Shown one piece after another: positions 1 to 10,942 of a stretch of DNA of 64,000 nucleotides. Source of the DNA: Patiria miniata (lineage: Eukaryota; Echinodermata; Asteroidea; Valvatida; Asterinidae). Both the position numbers and the translations under genes were made by a program. The stretch is taken from assembly GCF_015706575.1 (NCBI RefSeq), contig NW_024037058.1, forward strand, positions 6,263,806 through 6,327,805. Reading direction: 5' to 3'. Under the pieces are notes generated by a model. It was not told the DNA's origin, ran no database searches, and was given only the letters and a program-made list of their open reading frames with translations. Position 1 is the first letter of the stretch. Each line of letters starts with the position of its first letter.

Positions 1-1130
1 GACCTCACGATCACCAATACATTATGTCAGATGTCTGATAAGTTTATCTTAATTTTTTTTATGAATACCTCAATATTTTCAATATTTTTAGCATCCTTAG
101 AAAATATATAGTGAAAAAATCCATCTAGATTTCAAATTCAGGAAAAATAACTTCTAAGGAAATGTTGCATGCATGTATGTAGCTCACGACGGAAGAAGTC
201 CAGCATTACAGACATTTATGGGGATATACATGTATAACCCCATCAGATTTCTTTAACTCTTTCAGGAATCTGGATCTTAATCTGGTAGAATCCTATTTAA
301 TTTCTATTTAAGATTTTATGCAAGAAAAGTGGTAAAATATATATTTTTTATCCTATTCAAAATAAGTAGGTATAGCAGCACTATTTTTTCCTTATTTTTC
401 TGGTGGCCATGCATCCTATTTTATTTCTATTTTTTAAACTGCATACTATTCGTCTATTTTATTTCAATTATCCTTTCTTAAATTGATTCAGTTGTATTTA
501 TTTGCTCATTTCATGTATGTGTACTGCTAAAGATGCTCATTTATCAAATGTATGCAAATGATTTTGCATTACCGCCATGTGCGCACATTTCCAACATGAG
601 AGATCATCTGCCGTATGGATTTCTATGCCCTACATGTACGTGTATATTAAGTTGTAACCATTGTTTGGGCAGTAATTTAAAAACAGCATCCTATTTTTTT
701 AATAGCAACCTATTTTACCTCTATTTTTTTTTACTATTATGGTCCCCCTTTTTTGGGTGGTGGCGAAATACAATGGAACAAAAATAGATTAAACAAAATA
801 TATTCTTTTTAATAGGAGTGTAAAGAAAAAAATTCTCCATTTATTTTTCAACCCAAGTGAGCAAATAGATTGCTGTAGGAACAAAACTAAATTAACACTA
901 AAACATTATTTTCAGGCTGAAATTTGAAAATCACCAGGGCTGCTTACTGCACGAATAGCATTTGTCTTCTGATTCCATTTTTGTGGGGTCACCGGAGTCA
1001 TGGAAACACTGACTGATATTTATACACAGGAAACCTGCACCGGATGTGTGATTAAAGTATCCGGTACATGACATGTTTACACGGAAGTGGGAATTTAAGC
1101 ACTATGTGTAATGATAGTTCAACATTCATG
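1..1130. other. AT-rich intergenic DNA left of T1
   Basis: No convincing gene is visible; short ORFs here have no family features. The first ~41 bases repeat, with a few changes, the segment at 9261-9301, so the left edge cuts through another copy of spacer material seen between T1 and T2. From about 913 onward the sequence matches 60286 onward (upstream of T7), beginning at a shared 'caggctgaaattt' motif. This marks the left limit of the segment T1 and T7 share. Confidence 0.6.
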
Positions 1131-1139
1131 TTCATGTAC

Positions 1140-1238
1140 AGTGTATTGCATTCACATCAAACTGTGTAAACTACAGATACTGCAACATCTTCCAGAAGGA
1201 TAATTCTAAATTGCTTTCTAAAACTAACTTCAATTCAG
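1140..1238 (+). promoter_or_regulatory. Class A leader (5' UTR) exon of T1, with donor
   Basis: A candidate non-coding first exon ending at the strong donor CAG|GTAAGT (GT at 1239). It pairs with the acceptor ATAG at 3525-3528, 35 bases before the T1 start codon, predicting a 2.29-kb leader intron. The same exon end is conserved upstream of T7 (donor GTTAGT at 60629) while surrounding DNA has diverged, which supports splicing function. The transcription start is not visible and the left boundary is approximate. Confidence 0.5.
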
Positions 1239-1484
1239 GTAAGTGTATATATTTTATGTTGTTCGTGTATTTAATGACATTTGTTAAGAATCATGGAATA
1301 ATATGCCAGTTTGTGCAGCATTGATCTTACCAAAGAGAGAGTCAATGCTCGAATGCATAATACTCTTAGATTTGCACAAAAACTTCCCTGTTCAGTCTAC
1401 CTTGAGAGGACTAAAAATATCCTTGATCCAAAATTTGAATCTGAATCTGAAATGAAAGTTTATAAGTTGAACAAAGAACTTTAA

Positions 1485-1560
1485 GTGGGGGTTGAACCTA
1501 TGACCTGCGGATTACCATACTGACACTCTTCTAACTGAACTATTGCGGACCAGCCCTATG
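1485..1560 (-). repeat. tRNA-derived SINE remnant
   Basis: Read on the minus strand this contains an A-box-like stretch (TAGTTCAGTTAGAAGAG) and a B-box-like GGTTCAACCCC about 35 bases later, the internal pol III promoter layout of a tRNA-derived element. The homologous sequence lies at about 61180-61255 upstream of T7, so it was present before T1 and T7 separated. Too diverged to be a working tRNA. Confidence 0.5.
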
Positions 1561-3563
1561 TTGGCTGTTCCCCAATATGAAATTGTCTTTGTTCAACGGG
1601 TAAGCCATAAATGTGTTTATGAATGCCAAGATAACTCAGAGAGGATACAGCTTTTTGTTTCAAACTTTCAGATAATCTAAACGTTTGGGAAACTGTGCAG
1701 GTACATTGAAATAAATTTAAATTCTTAACAATTTAAACCAGTGTGGTAATTAGAGTACTGTTTTGTGCTAATTAACCAAACTGCGAATAAGAATACTGGG
1801 GAAAACACATTCTACACCTTTGTCAATTAATTTAGAAGAGAAACTACTATTTTTCCATTGTTGTTTTCCAAAACATACTTTACAAACAAAAAAGATCAAT
1901 TTTGACAAAATTTACTGAATCCTTGTGTTGGGAGAGAAAGAGGGTTAAAAGAAACAAAAATTATTAACGCTCATTCTTGTGGTTGTGGACTTGTGGTAAA
2001 AATGAAGGCTAACTAAATCAATTGTTAAAGTTTTAATCAATTTTTGATTTGGCAAAATAAATTGAGGGTCAAATCATTTAAATTCACTGATTCCACTTAA
2101 TTACAAAGTGTTAAATGTTGATAACACATTCAAACACCCCTAAATGTACTTCATCAGCATGGACTCAACTTACATTATGTAGGTTTGCATAATCATTTTT
2201 ACCCAAAATCATTGTTTTCATTGAAAGTCAAGATCCAAGTTTAAAAGTTTTTCTTCAAAGTTTGAATTTTAAAGACAGCACACTCACGTTTGCTTAGACC
2301 ATCCATTGATATGTTTACAGTAATATTTTGAATCAACAATATTAAAGTCCTAATTGATAGTCTTATTCCTAACGTTTCTCCATAACACTTTTAGATTGAG
2401 ATTTATATAATCCCTTTTAAAGGTGCAAGGCCTGATTTCTGTTTTCCAACTTGTATGAAGGATCATCAATCAAACACTATAAGTTACACAAGGATCAGTG
2501 CTGCGGGTTTTTATGAAATCAGCAAGCCCATGGAGAGCTGTACTAATATTTTTTTTGTAAGTGTCTTCAGTATTAACGTACCATTGAACTGATGGAGATT
2601 ACATGTAGATGAAATCAAGTTAATTTTATTTAATCACTGATTCAATAAAAAAAAATGAAAATCAAAAGCATTTACCAATTTATTGGGTTTTGTGGATGTT
2701 GGTTATTATAAGTGATGGGTGTAAAGGTGCAAGGGGCGATTTAGACACATTTTTAGACATACCAACAATTTGAAAGTTAAAAAAATAAAATAAAAATCTG
2801 ATTCAAATTAACAAAATATGATTTAATTTTAAACCAAATAAATCCGATTTTGTTATTTTTTTTTTTAATCGAAAAATAAATAAAAATCGCCAACCCTGGT
2901 CTTAACTTTTGTTGTTGCTAACAGCAATATATATATTTCCCAGGATTGGTATTTTATACATAGGTATGCTTGTTAATTGTTTTCTTTGTACTTGATAGCA
3001 TTCCAGGAAAGCCACCAGATAGTGATTAAGTTCGTTTTTGGCAATCCTTCAGGGGTGTTATCAATATTTTTCTGGGTCTTTTGGTTTTGTTTAGTCTGCG
3101 TTACACTGGCCTGTTACCTAAAGTGTTTGTATTGTATTGTGTGTCTGTCTGTGTTCTTACAGTAGAAATGGCAAATAAAATGAAATGAAATACATATTAC
3201 CCTTAATATACATGCACTGAATTGTGTTTTGGTAAATGGTTGAAACAAATGTTGAATTGAATTGAATGACCACCAAAAGGGGGAGGGCCATGCATCCCAC
3301 TCTGACCCCGCCCCCTTACCCAACAGGTAAGGAGGTACTGTTAAGAACTAAGTGTCCCCTTCAGAAAGTGGGGCCACCCAATGCACTCTGGATTTATATG
3401 TACTGAATATATAAAATAGTGGGCTACAATTGATACCCAAGAACAGAGGAAACAAAACATGTTGACAATGTGGGAGTGGATCATTTCATATTGAAGTCAA
3501 CTTTTGATACTTTTATCCATTCATATAGGTTCAACAAAAAACGTGTCTCATCAAGTGGTCAAG

Positions 3564-5576
3564 ATGGCATCTAATGTCACAGCTCAATCAGTGTTGCAGA
3601 AGATTAGTGTGGATCATCTAGAATGCTCCATCTGCACCAACCATTTCAGGCAGCCCAAACTGCTGGACTGTTTGCATAGTTTTTGTCTGCAATGCCTCCA
3701 CGGTCTGAGACAGAGCCAAGATCCTAGTGGTACCGGTACAAAGCTGCAATGTCCTCTATGCAGACGTGAAACCATGTTGAAAGGGTCTGGGGTTGCTGAT
3801 CTCCCTAATAACTTTGCATTCAGTGCCCTGGTGGAGGAAGTTACAATGCAGAAAAAGCTACTGGAAGGTCAAGGGTCAGAGATCAAATGTCAAGCCTGTG
3901 ATGAGGAAAATCAGGCAATTTCAAGATGCATGGACTGTGATCATTTCCTCTGTCAAGATTGTCAAAAGGCACATGGACGTATGACTGTCATGAAAACTCA
4001 TAAAATCTATACAATGGCTCAACTTCGTTCAGGAGAGATTGTCTACAAGAGTAAACTTAGAGAAGAAGTTCCCAAATGTGGCAAGCATCCAGATCAGAAT
4101 CTGAATGTCTACTGCAACTTATGTGAGCAAATCATATGCACAACTTGCTCTGTACTTGATCATGCAAAACACTCACTCATTGGATTAACTGAGGCTGCAG
4201 AGAAATGTAAGAAGAAGGTCACAGAAATGGTTCAAAAAAGTGAGAGCAGAAAAACAGAATTGAGCACAACCATAGAAGAGACCTCCAAATCTCAAAAAAA
4301 GCTGGACACCATGTTTGCCAACACTCAAAACAAAATCTCCAAAAAGGCTCAACAAGAGATTACAAAGTTCAAGCAGGAGATTGCAAAGATCCAAAAGGAA
4401 GAACAGAAATTGTTGAAAGAAACAGACATGATTTATAAAGACAAACTCAAAGCCCTTGAAGCTGCTCAAGCAACCAACAGCAAAGAGGTGTCACAGACAG
4501 AGCACAAGCTGGAGGAGGTCAAACAACTCATGAATCAAGCAAGTTGCTACGAGATTCTTGAACTTCAGCAGAAGCTCTTGCATAACCTTAGTGAATTGAC
4601 AGGGAAACAGCCACAGCAAGTTCCTGACAACTTTAACTTCATGGACTTTGAAGAAGGTGAGAGGTCACTTGGGAGACTCATTCTGGAGGAGCCACGGGCT
4701 GCAGAAAAGCTAAAGCTAAGACCTGCAAGATCATGTGTGAAGGAGAAATGGGAACTGAAGACTGAAGTCAAGAACTTTGAATTACCAAATGCATTTATAA
4801 CACATGTTGAAGCACTCTCTAACAATAAAGTTATGGCACTCTCTATTAAATCAAACATATTATTCCATAAAACCAATATGTCACCTACCATACATCCAAT
4901 CATCACAGTCTCACTGCCGGGAAGTCAACATGAGAGAACTCCAATTCCACAAAGGCTGCAAATCAATGGCCTCACTGATGTCATGTGTATTGCAGTGAGC
5001 AAGGATGACAAGCTCCTTGCTCTAGATGGTCCAGTAGTCAAGGTCTTCAACAAGCAACATCAGCTCCTCCATCAGTTCACACCAGGTAGAGGGTCAGACA
5101 GCCAACCAACATGCCTTGCAGTGGATGACAGCAATCTGATAGCAGTGGGTTACAAAGGCAAGAATGAGATATCTCTACACAACCCAGATGGATCCCTCAT
5201 CAGGAGACTGCCTGCTCCTAGGATTGCGAATTGTCTGACAATGTACAATCAGTGCCTTATCTACTCATGCTACCCAACATGGTTCAACAAAATGTTGTTA
5301 TGTGTAGACTACTATGGTGCCAGTGTATTCTCAGTAGACATGACCAGTATGCAGAGGGGTTTGTTCCCTACTGGTGTGTGCTGTGACAGTGATGGCAGCA
5401 TCTATGTTGCTGTGTGCGGACATCCAACAGGTGATATTCTGCATTACAGTCCTGATGGCAAGTACATTGGATGTGTCATCAAGGGATGTGGTTCTCCACG
5501 TGGCATCACATTCACATCAGATGGTGATCTGGTAGTGGCTGCAGGACAGTCTGTAAAGGTCTATCACCGAGTGTAA
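3564..5576 (+). CDS. T1: TRIM-type RING/B-box/coiled-coil/NHL-like E3 ubiquitin ligase
   Basis: 670 aa. RING C3HC4 ligands are visible at C21, C24, C36, H38, C41, C44, C63, C66. A first B-box uses C109, C112, C122, C125, C130, C133, H137; a second uses C172, H175, C184, C187, C192, C195, H200, H203. A charged coiled coil runs from about 205 to 345, then a linker with the KEKWELKTE motif, then a C-terminal NHL-like propeller (repeats such as LAVDDSNLIAVGY and DGSIYVAV). By family knowledge such proteins are ubiquitin E3 ligases of the TRIM2/3/56 style, with the RING recruiting E2 and the propeller binding targets. I start at the ATG conserved in all paralogues; the upstream extension has only a TTG and crosses the splice acceptor at 3528. 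T1 alone has two extra residues (Gly-Thr) before the last RING Cys pair. ATTAAA at 5587-5592 may be a poly(A) signal but is very close to the stop. The exact vertebrate orthologue is not resolvable. Confidence 0.93.
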   Translation: MASNVTAQSVLQKISVDHLECSICTNHFRQPKLLDCLHSFCLQCLHGLRQSQDPSGTGTKLQCPLCRRETMLKGSGVADLPNNFAFSALVEEVTMQKKLLEGQGSEIKCQACDEENQAISRCMDCDHFLCQDCQKAHGRMTVMKTHKIYTMAQLRSGEIVYKSKLREEVPKCGKHPDQNLNVYCNLCEQIICTTCSVLDHAKHSLIGLTEAAEKCKKKVTEMVQKSESRKTELSTTIEETSKSQKKLDTMFANTQNKISKKAQQEITKFKQEIAKIQKEEQKLLKETDMIYKDKLKALEAAQATNSKEVSQTEHKLEEVKQLMNQASCYEILELQQKLLHNLSELTGKQPQQVPDNFNFMDFEEGERSLGRLILEEPRAAEKLKLRPARSCVKEKWELKTEVKNFELPNAFITHVEALSNNKVMALSIKSNILFHKTNMSPTIHPIITVSLPGSQHERTPIPQRLQINGLTDVMCIAVSKDDKLLALDGPVVKVFNKQHQLLHQFTPGRGSDSQPTCLAVDDSNLIAVGYKGKNEISLHNPDGSLIRRLPAPRIANCLTMYNQCLIYSCYPTWFNKMLLCVDYYGASVFSVDMTSMQRGLFPTGVCCDSDGSIYVAVCGHPTGDILHYSPDGKYIGCVIKGCGSPRGITFTSDGDLVVAAGQSVKVYHRV

Positions 5577-7060
5577 GGACATATTAATTAAACTGGGCTA
5601 TCCAGTGTATCCACCAACCACTTCCATCAGACATTGAATATTGTTAATTATCACTGAAAAGAACCTTGAAGTTCATCCCTCGAATAAGGCATTCAATAAT
5701 ACTCTATATTTGGTTTATTTCTAAGGTATTTGCTCTCCGTACGTGTTGACTCTCATACCTCAACCACTTCCCCTTTAAAAAATCTTGGACTTCAACACCC
5801 ACTCTACTTGCTACTTCCTATAAAATCACAGATCTGGGGGCCCAATAATGACAGCAAAGAAATGACCCTTCACATTGTTTGCAAATAGGGCAGATTGCAC
5901 ATTTTAAAATTATTAAAAAACGAGAGGGAAAATATTACCACGAGAGGCAATTCAATTTTTTTCGGCTTCATCTCAGCAAATGCAAAGTCAATGCATGATG
6001 TGTTTTAAAAGTATAAGATATAACCCTGCTCCTTTGTGAAATGTAAAGATTTCCTTGGATTTTGTTATTCAATATTTCCAATTATGGGGAAAATTGTTGA
6101 GTTAAAAAAAACACAACTTAGTTTCAAATGAGAAAGATTTTGCACCTCCGTGTACATGAGACAAAAGTAAATACTCAAAAGCAACTGAACAAAATATGTG
6201 ATTTTGAACTAAAGTGATAGTTTCAAAGTAAATCATATGCAATCCCTTGGTTGTCTCTTTTACAGTGCTTTCCGAGTGCATCATCAAACTAATATTAGTT
6301 TTATTACATTTACAACCAAGTTGAAAATGAAAACCTTGTGCATTCTACTGCAATGATACATGGATGTTTGCAAATGTGGTTGGTATGATGGATGTACATT
6401 TGTAAATTGAAATATTTTGTTCTGCCTTTCTCATATGTGATTGTTTACATACTACAATAGAAGATGCATTTAGAACATTCTTTGAATTTGGGGTCCAGTT
6501 TTTCCTGTCCCTATACGTCTGGCATCTACAATTTTGTAGACTCTAATGTGTGTACTCTTTCTCCAAGAATGCTTCTGTGAATCAAATGACCTACCCAACA
6601 AATATTAATTAGTTTGAAGTCATTTGAAATGCCACTTGAATGGCAAATGATAAATTTCGGAGGTTACAGGGACAGGAAAAATGTCCGACTTTGGACCCTT
6701 AATGTATAAAATGACCTACTTGTGAGAGGTTCTGTAACATTACAATAATAGTTTAGTTTATTCCATAAAGGATTGAGGCTTTTGCTTCTTTGAATAAGTA
6801 TTGGTTTGCTAAATGCTGATAGACCAAGTAGTCTAAATGAAGCAATGAGCATTTGCTTTAATTACAGAACATTTCTCCAAGAGAACGCAGCTTCCATGAC
6901 AACAATGACATTTCAGCAAAGATCCCAAATCTGTTATTTTAGCAATCAGCATCTGGAACTTTTTAAAGGTACGAGTAGTGCAACTAGGATAAAGCTTCTA
7001 GGGGGCACCTTGGGGTTCACCAATTTTTTGAGGGGGGAACTTAAGGTAACATTCTAAAGG
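5577..7060. other. D-I type 3' flank of T1
   Basis: No gene. The sequence aligns through most of its length with the DNA after T2 (15516 on) and T4 (36571 on), and in worn form after T6 (about 55230-56620). Shared landmarks include 'gtcaatgcatgatgtgtttt', 'ttacaaccaagttg' and 'gaggttctgtatcatta'. At 6595-6620 it keeps the empty site (attaattagtttgaag) of a SINE inserted after T2. A worn copy of the hAT-like element found after T2 and T4 begins near 6966. Confidence 0.7.
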
Positions 7061-7660
7061 TACCAGAGGCGTAAGTAGGGTTGGAAGGTTTTTGTAAGTA
7101 AAAGGATAATGTTATTTTTCATTGGCTTTTGTTTTTTCAAAGACTTAAGAACAGTACTTTCTATTAAAAAGGTGGATACAATGAAAATGGAATGCCATCG
7201 GCGTTTTCTTGTGTGGAAAAGGTCAAGACACACTCAGATTTACAGTATTTTAGGGGGAACACTGGGGCATTGAAAATATCTCAATAGTAAACTGTTTATA
7301 TTGTGTATGATTGGCCCAATAGATTATAGCAGGCAGCTATTGAAAACATACATTTGTACATGTACAAACTCAACTACCCAAAATGTAATCAAGTTGTGCG
7401 GTTCTTCTAATACTTTGTAGATTAAATGAGATTAAAAACATTGTTAATTTGCGAAATAAATATATATATGTACAAGTCAAAGGCAGCTTGCATAAACGAA
7501 TGTCATTTTTTTCATATTTCAGGTTTGATTCTACATGTTTTGGAAAATAGGCAAACGGATTTGCAATTTTTTTCGTTAATTGAACACGTAAACATCACAT
7601 CCTTAGCATCACGTAACATATCGTTACAGCCCATGTGACACAGCCTAATTTGCTAACATA
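7061..7660. other. AT-rich spacer, no gene seen
   Basis: Only low-complexity and AT-rich DNA. The second hAT-like end near 7060 (ggtaccagaggcgtaagtaggg) suggests nested or rearranged transposon debris here compared with the cleaner copies after T2 and T4. Confidence 0.4.
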
Positions 7661-7986
7661 GTTCCGACGTAAAAGAATAATAGATGTCGTGTCTAGGTTT
7701 CATTAGATGTTCATGACAACGGATTTAAGAACAAATATAGAAGGCGCCTGCTGAATGGTCTCGAGGTCAATTCGACGCAGTATTGTTTTGCATAATAATC
7801 GACGAATCTCTCGGATATCATATATCCTTACTGTACAAGGGGATATTACCTAGACTACCTTAGCACCCATCCCCCCTACAATTGAGAACAATTCACAATG
7901 CAGTGGGTGTGTACTGTTAACAAGCGTTTGCCTCAAGAGGCCACTCTTGAGGCAAAAGTATAGTAATTTCTACAAAATGAACTTAC

Positions 7987-8083
7987 CTGTTCATGGAAGT
8001 ACATTGGGGAATCTGTTCTTGTTTTTGCAGACAGGCTTCTTGGCTTCCTCACAGTTGACTGCCACTGACATTTCATATAGCAC
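7987..8083 (-). pseudogene. Exon-like fragment E97, copy 1
   Basis: On the minus strand, an acceptor TGTAG| precedes a 97-bp block ending in the strong donor CAG|GTAAGT. The block is conserved, splice sites included, at 19280-19376 and 40117-40213. Two frames are informative. One, starting at phase 1, is open in all three copies (contains KCQWQSTVRKP). The other contains KNKNRFPNVLP, like the entry of a protein tyrosine phosphatase domain, but has a TGA near the end in this copy. I cannot decide the parent gene. It is most likely a duplicated exon fragment. Confidence 0.5.
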
Positions 8084-8271
8084 CTACATTTCAAAGTGAA
8101 CAAATTGACAGACAACACACATTACATTGCTTTTCCTCTCTCTAGCTCAGACTTCAATGACGAATTTAGTTATCTTTGGCTGACTTAATCGTTCGCGTAT
8201 TCATTCTTCAGCAAGCGCATGGACAACATAGCCATACACCAGTAATTGGCAGAAATATAGAACCGAGTCTG

Positions 8272-8425
8272 TGACTCAGATTTGAGTTTGACTTGAGTTG
8301 CAAATTCTCAGACTTCACTTCAAGTTACAATGGCTGATGACTCAAACTCGGCTCTCATGACTCAACTCATGACTCAGACTAGACATCAGGGACATGTCAC
8401 TGGTGAGTCACATTTCACTGACTCA
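8272..8425. repeat. Cluster of six TGA(C/G)TCA motifs
   Basis: TGACTCA occurs at 8272, 8338, 8358, 8370 and 8419, and TGAGTCA at 8404, all within 154 bases of degenerate 'gactca' repeat DNA. These match the AP-1/bZIP consensus. The homologous spacer at 40270-40450 lacks this stretch. It could be a decayed simple satellite or a bZIP-binding cluster; nothing in the sequence decides. Confidence 0.45.
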
Positions 8426-8789
8426 ACGAAACATTTTTGGCAAAACTGTCTGGTAAGACATTTAGCTATTGCTGATCAAGTGCAAAATTTTGTTCGTTGT
8501 CGGTAACAATTGACTGAAATAAAGACCTTGTATTCTGATACATTCTGTTTTGCAGATACGAAAATGGGACGACCTGATATCCTCACTTGAAATTCTATAC
8601 ACAACAGAAATTCATGCACTTTTTATTTTTAGACTTTTAAAGTTGTGAGTTGAAATATTCTTGAAATATTCACTTGAGCCAAATTTTTACTTCAGAGTCA
8701 GCTTGAATTCCTCCACAGGGTCTTGCTTGTCTATCTGTTTTTGCAGTGTGGTAATGGCGTTCGGTAGTGACTGACTCAATAAGCACCAA

Positions 8790-8919
8790 CCTTAGCCGGT
8801 CTGGTGAGCGTCATGTGTCACATCTCGGCATCGCTGACCACGCGGTCTTGGTCCTTCTAGAGGGGATGTTGGTGTCAGAACCCCAGGAGCTAGAATCATC
8901 ATGGTCATGGGCCTGGGAC
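8790..8919 (-). pseudogene. Possible minus-strand exon fragment
   Basis: A long pyrimidine tract followed by CCCCCAG| on the minus strand is a textbook acceptor (exon start at 8919). One frame stays open for about 35 codons and includes HDHDDSSSWGSDTNIPSRR, which reads like protein, ending at a TGA. No clear donor; a GT lies near 8840. No family recognised. This stretch is absent from the other two S1 spacers. Confidence 0.3.
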
Positions 8920-9057
8920 CTGGGGGAGAAGGGAGGGGGAGAATTTTACTAATAAAATACTGTAAAAATAGTCACCCGTGTTTAGTTTTGTAAACAGTTT
9001 TGCACATTATTTCGTGCTGTTTGAATTTTTAAACATTTGGCCAAAATTATCAGGCTG

Positions 9058-9245
9058 CTGCTGACAATGTCAAGAACTCATTTTACATTCTCCTGGATCA
9101 GAATTTCCTTGGTCATTCTTCGGTTGGATAAAATCATCCTCATTAGAGACTTCATACAGAGATCTTGTATAGGGACCACATACACAGTCTGGAGTGGCAT
9201 CATCAACAAGCATGCAGTTGTGACGAGGGATTGCATCAAGTCAAA
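9058..9245 (-). pseudogene. Minus-strand open fragment, possible exon remnant
   Basis: Two overlapping frames are open. The more protein-like contains RHNCMLVDDATPDCVCG followed by an acidic tail (YEVSNEDDF). An in-frame TGA lies just before it and a possible donor (GTAAAA) just after. No family identified. Part of the adjacent sequence (9261-9301) recurs at 1-41. Confidence 0.25.
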
Positions 9246-9874
9246 TTGTACGCTGACTGAGACCTCACGATCACCAATGCATTATGCCAGATGTCCGATA
9301 TGTGACAGTGTTTTGTGAGTGTTTATTTTTTCAAGATTTTGGGTTTGAGAAAGTATGTTTGTGTTCTGGTGTTTAGAAAGGAACCTGATGGTTTTCAACA
9401 ATTTCTTTTTTATATTTAATAATGAAACTGAAAAAGAAACTGATTAAACTGATATAATGAACAATTTTTCAATAATTGCAAAATGTTGTGGGCCTAAAGA
9501 AACTGGGACAGAAAAAAATGTGACAAGACTACGTCTCAATACCCTTATGAGTTTCAGCCCCCCCCCTTCACATTCAGACACAAGTAAAGAATCATTTCCA
9601 TAGCACAAAGAAGCCTCATGTGTTTTGTTAGTTTTTCTTCAATCCTGTCACAAACTTATGAATGTCAGACTCATTGTTTGATTTTAATATTTTTGAAAAT
9701 GTCCTTGTGCAATTTGTCTTATAATTCCTTGTGATAATTTTTTTTGTGAAATTTGTTTTTTAAGTTTTTTTGGATTGAGAAATTATGCACTTGCTCTTGT
9801 GTTTAGTAAGGAACATGATAGTTTTCAACAAGTTGTTTTCTATTTCCACACTACAAAAAAATGAATAACTGATA

Positions 9875-10302
9875 CACGGTGGAGTTCAGATATACCGTAC
9901 ACTGCTATACCAAACATTTGGCTATACTGAACATCATCCTTGACTCCCGATTTTTTTGCACAAAATGTATCGAACACCGTTGTTGAAAAATATCAACAGA
10001 AGAGTGACAGGTGGCTATTATTTCTCCAAGGAATAGAAGGGAAAAGCCACCCATTCCTGTAGGTAGTAAGCTCAAAACTGTGTAATTACCAGGTACATAA
10101 TTCAATAGTTGGCACGTGTTTCAGTAACTTCAGTAAATTCCTCTTTCAGTAACTACCAGGGCATGCATAGTGAAGTTAAGGGCGCTATCTTTCGAAAAGT
10201 GAGTACCAGAGCACCGGGAGCTTAAAATCGCTGTTCCAAATGATCGCTATTACAAACAATTTCTGTGGATCCCGCGATTTTCGATATCGCGGCACTCCAC
10301 TG
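9875..10302. mobile_element. Tigger/pogo-like non-autonomous DNA element
   Basis: Ends are CACGGTGGAGTTCAGATATA and the inverse-related CAGTGGAGTGCCGCGATATC, flanked by TA on both sides (9873-9874 and 10303-10304). This fits the pogo/Tigger branch of Tc1/mariner. No transposase. The right part is shared with 41580-41655 but the left end is missing there, so one copy was rearranged. Confidence 0.5.
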
Positions 10303-10467
10303 TAATGATCGATTTCTCAAGTACATGTATCTTGACAGATTTGTTGTGGGCCTCAAGAAACTAGGACGGAAAAAAATGTGACAGGTTCTTTCTGATGCTA
10401 TGATTTTAAGCCTCACCCTTTTTGAGCAACCATAGACTGATTTAAAACCACATATAGCTGAACATAC

Positions 10468-10548
10468 CTGTTTATCAGTCTGTGATGTGTAGAGGTGGGC
10501 ATGGCTCTCCCCCATCTCAGCATTCATCTCAGCAATGGACCAATCAGC
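10468..10548 (-). pseudogene. BLTP2-like 81-bp exon (DWS exon), copy 1
   Basis: Minus-strand exon between acceptor CCCCAG| and donor CAG|GTATGT; 81 bp, exactly 27 open codons beginning Ala-Asp-Trp-Ser-Ile. From memory of the family it resembles the DWSVTQM region of BLTP2/KIAA0100 (hobbit), a bridge-like lipid transfer protein at membrane contact sites. Copies lie at 23034-23118 (frameshifted) and 41817-41897 (open). No other BLTP exons surround this copy, so it is probably an orphan fragment carried by the S1 duplication rather than part of a working gene. Confidence 0.55.
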
Positions 10549-10942
10549 CTGGGGAAGGCACAAAATATGAATGAATATTCAAAAATAGTGCTGAATGAAC
10601 TGAACTGGGATGCAATAAAAGAGAAAGCCTTAAAAATGTGAGTTTTGGAAATTGTGTAACAAAGCACTGCTGAAGCTGAATCACTGAAAGAAATAACAAG
10701 TTTTGTTATGATGAATATAATTTAAATGAACTACACTGTATGCAAGTGTAGTGCTGTTGAATGCTATACATGCATGTAAAACACCAACTGCACACGAGCT
10801 AAAATGTAGATAAATAAAAAGAAAGTGAAGGAAAATAAAACCCACAACAAAACAAAACTACTTTCCAAAACCAATTTCTGTCGGTTCATTTTTTACCTCT
10901 TTTTATATGTTTATTGTTGTCTACACAACAGACTTGAGTATC

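Noticed and set aside
3504..3563. N-terminal extensions of the TRIM ORFs upstream of the conserved Met-Ala-Ser-Asn
   Set aside because: They begin with TTG/GTG-type codons, cross the splice acceptors and are not conserved between copies.
3793..3984. Repeated ~63-codon ORF in another frame inside every TRIM exon (e.g. 3793, 13417, 26629, 34865, 52351, 62064)
   Set aside because: It is the out-of-frame shadow of the RING/B-box coding sequence; its conservation follows from the real frame.
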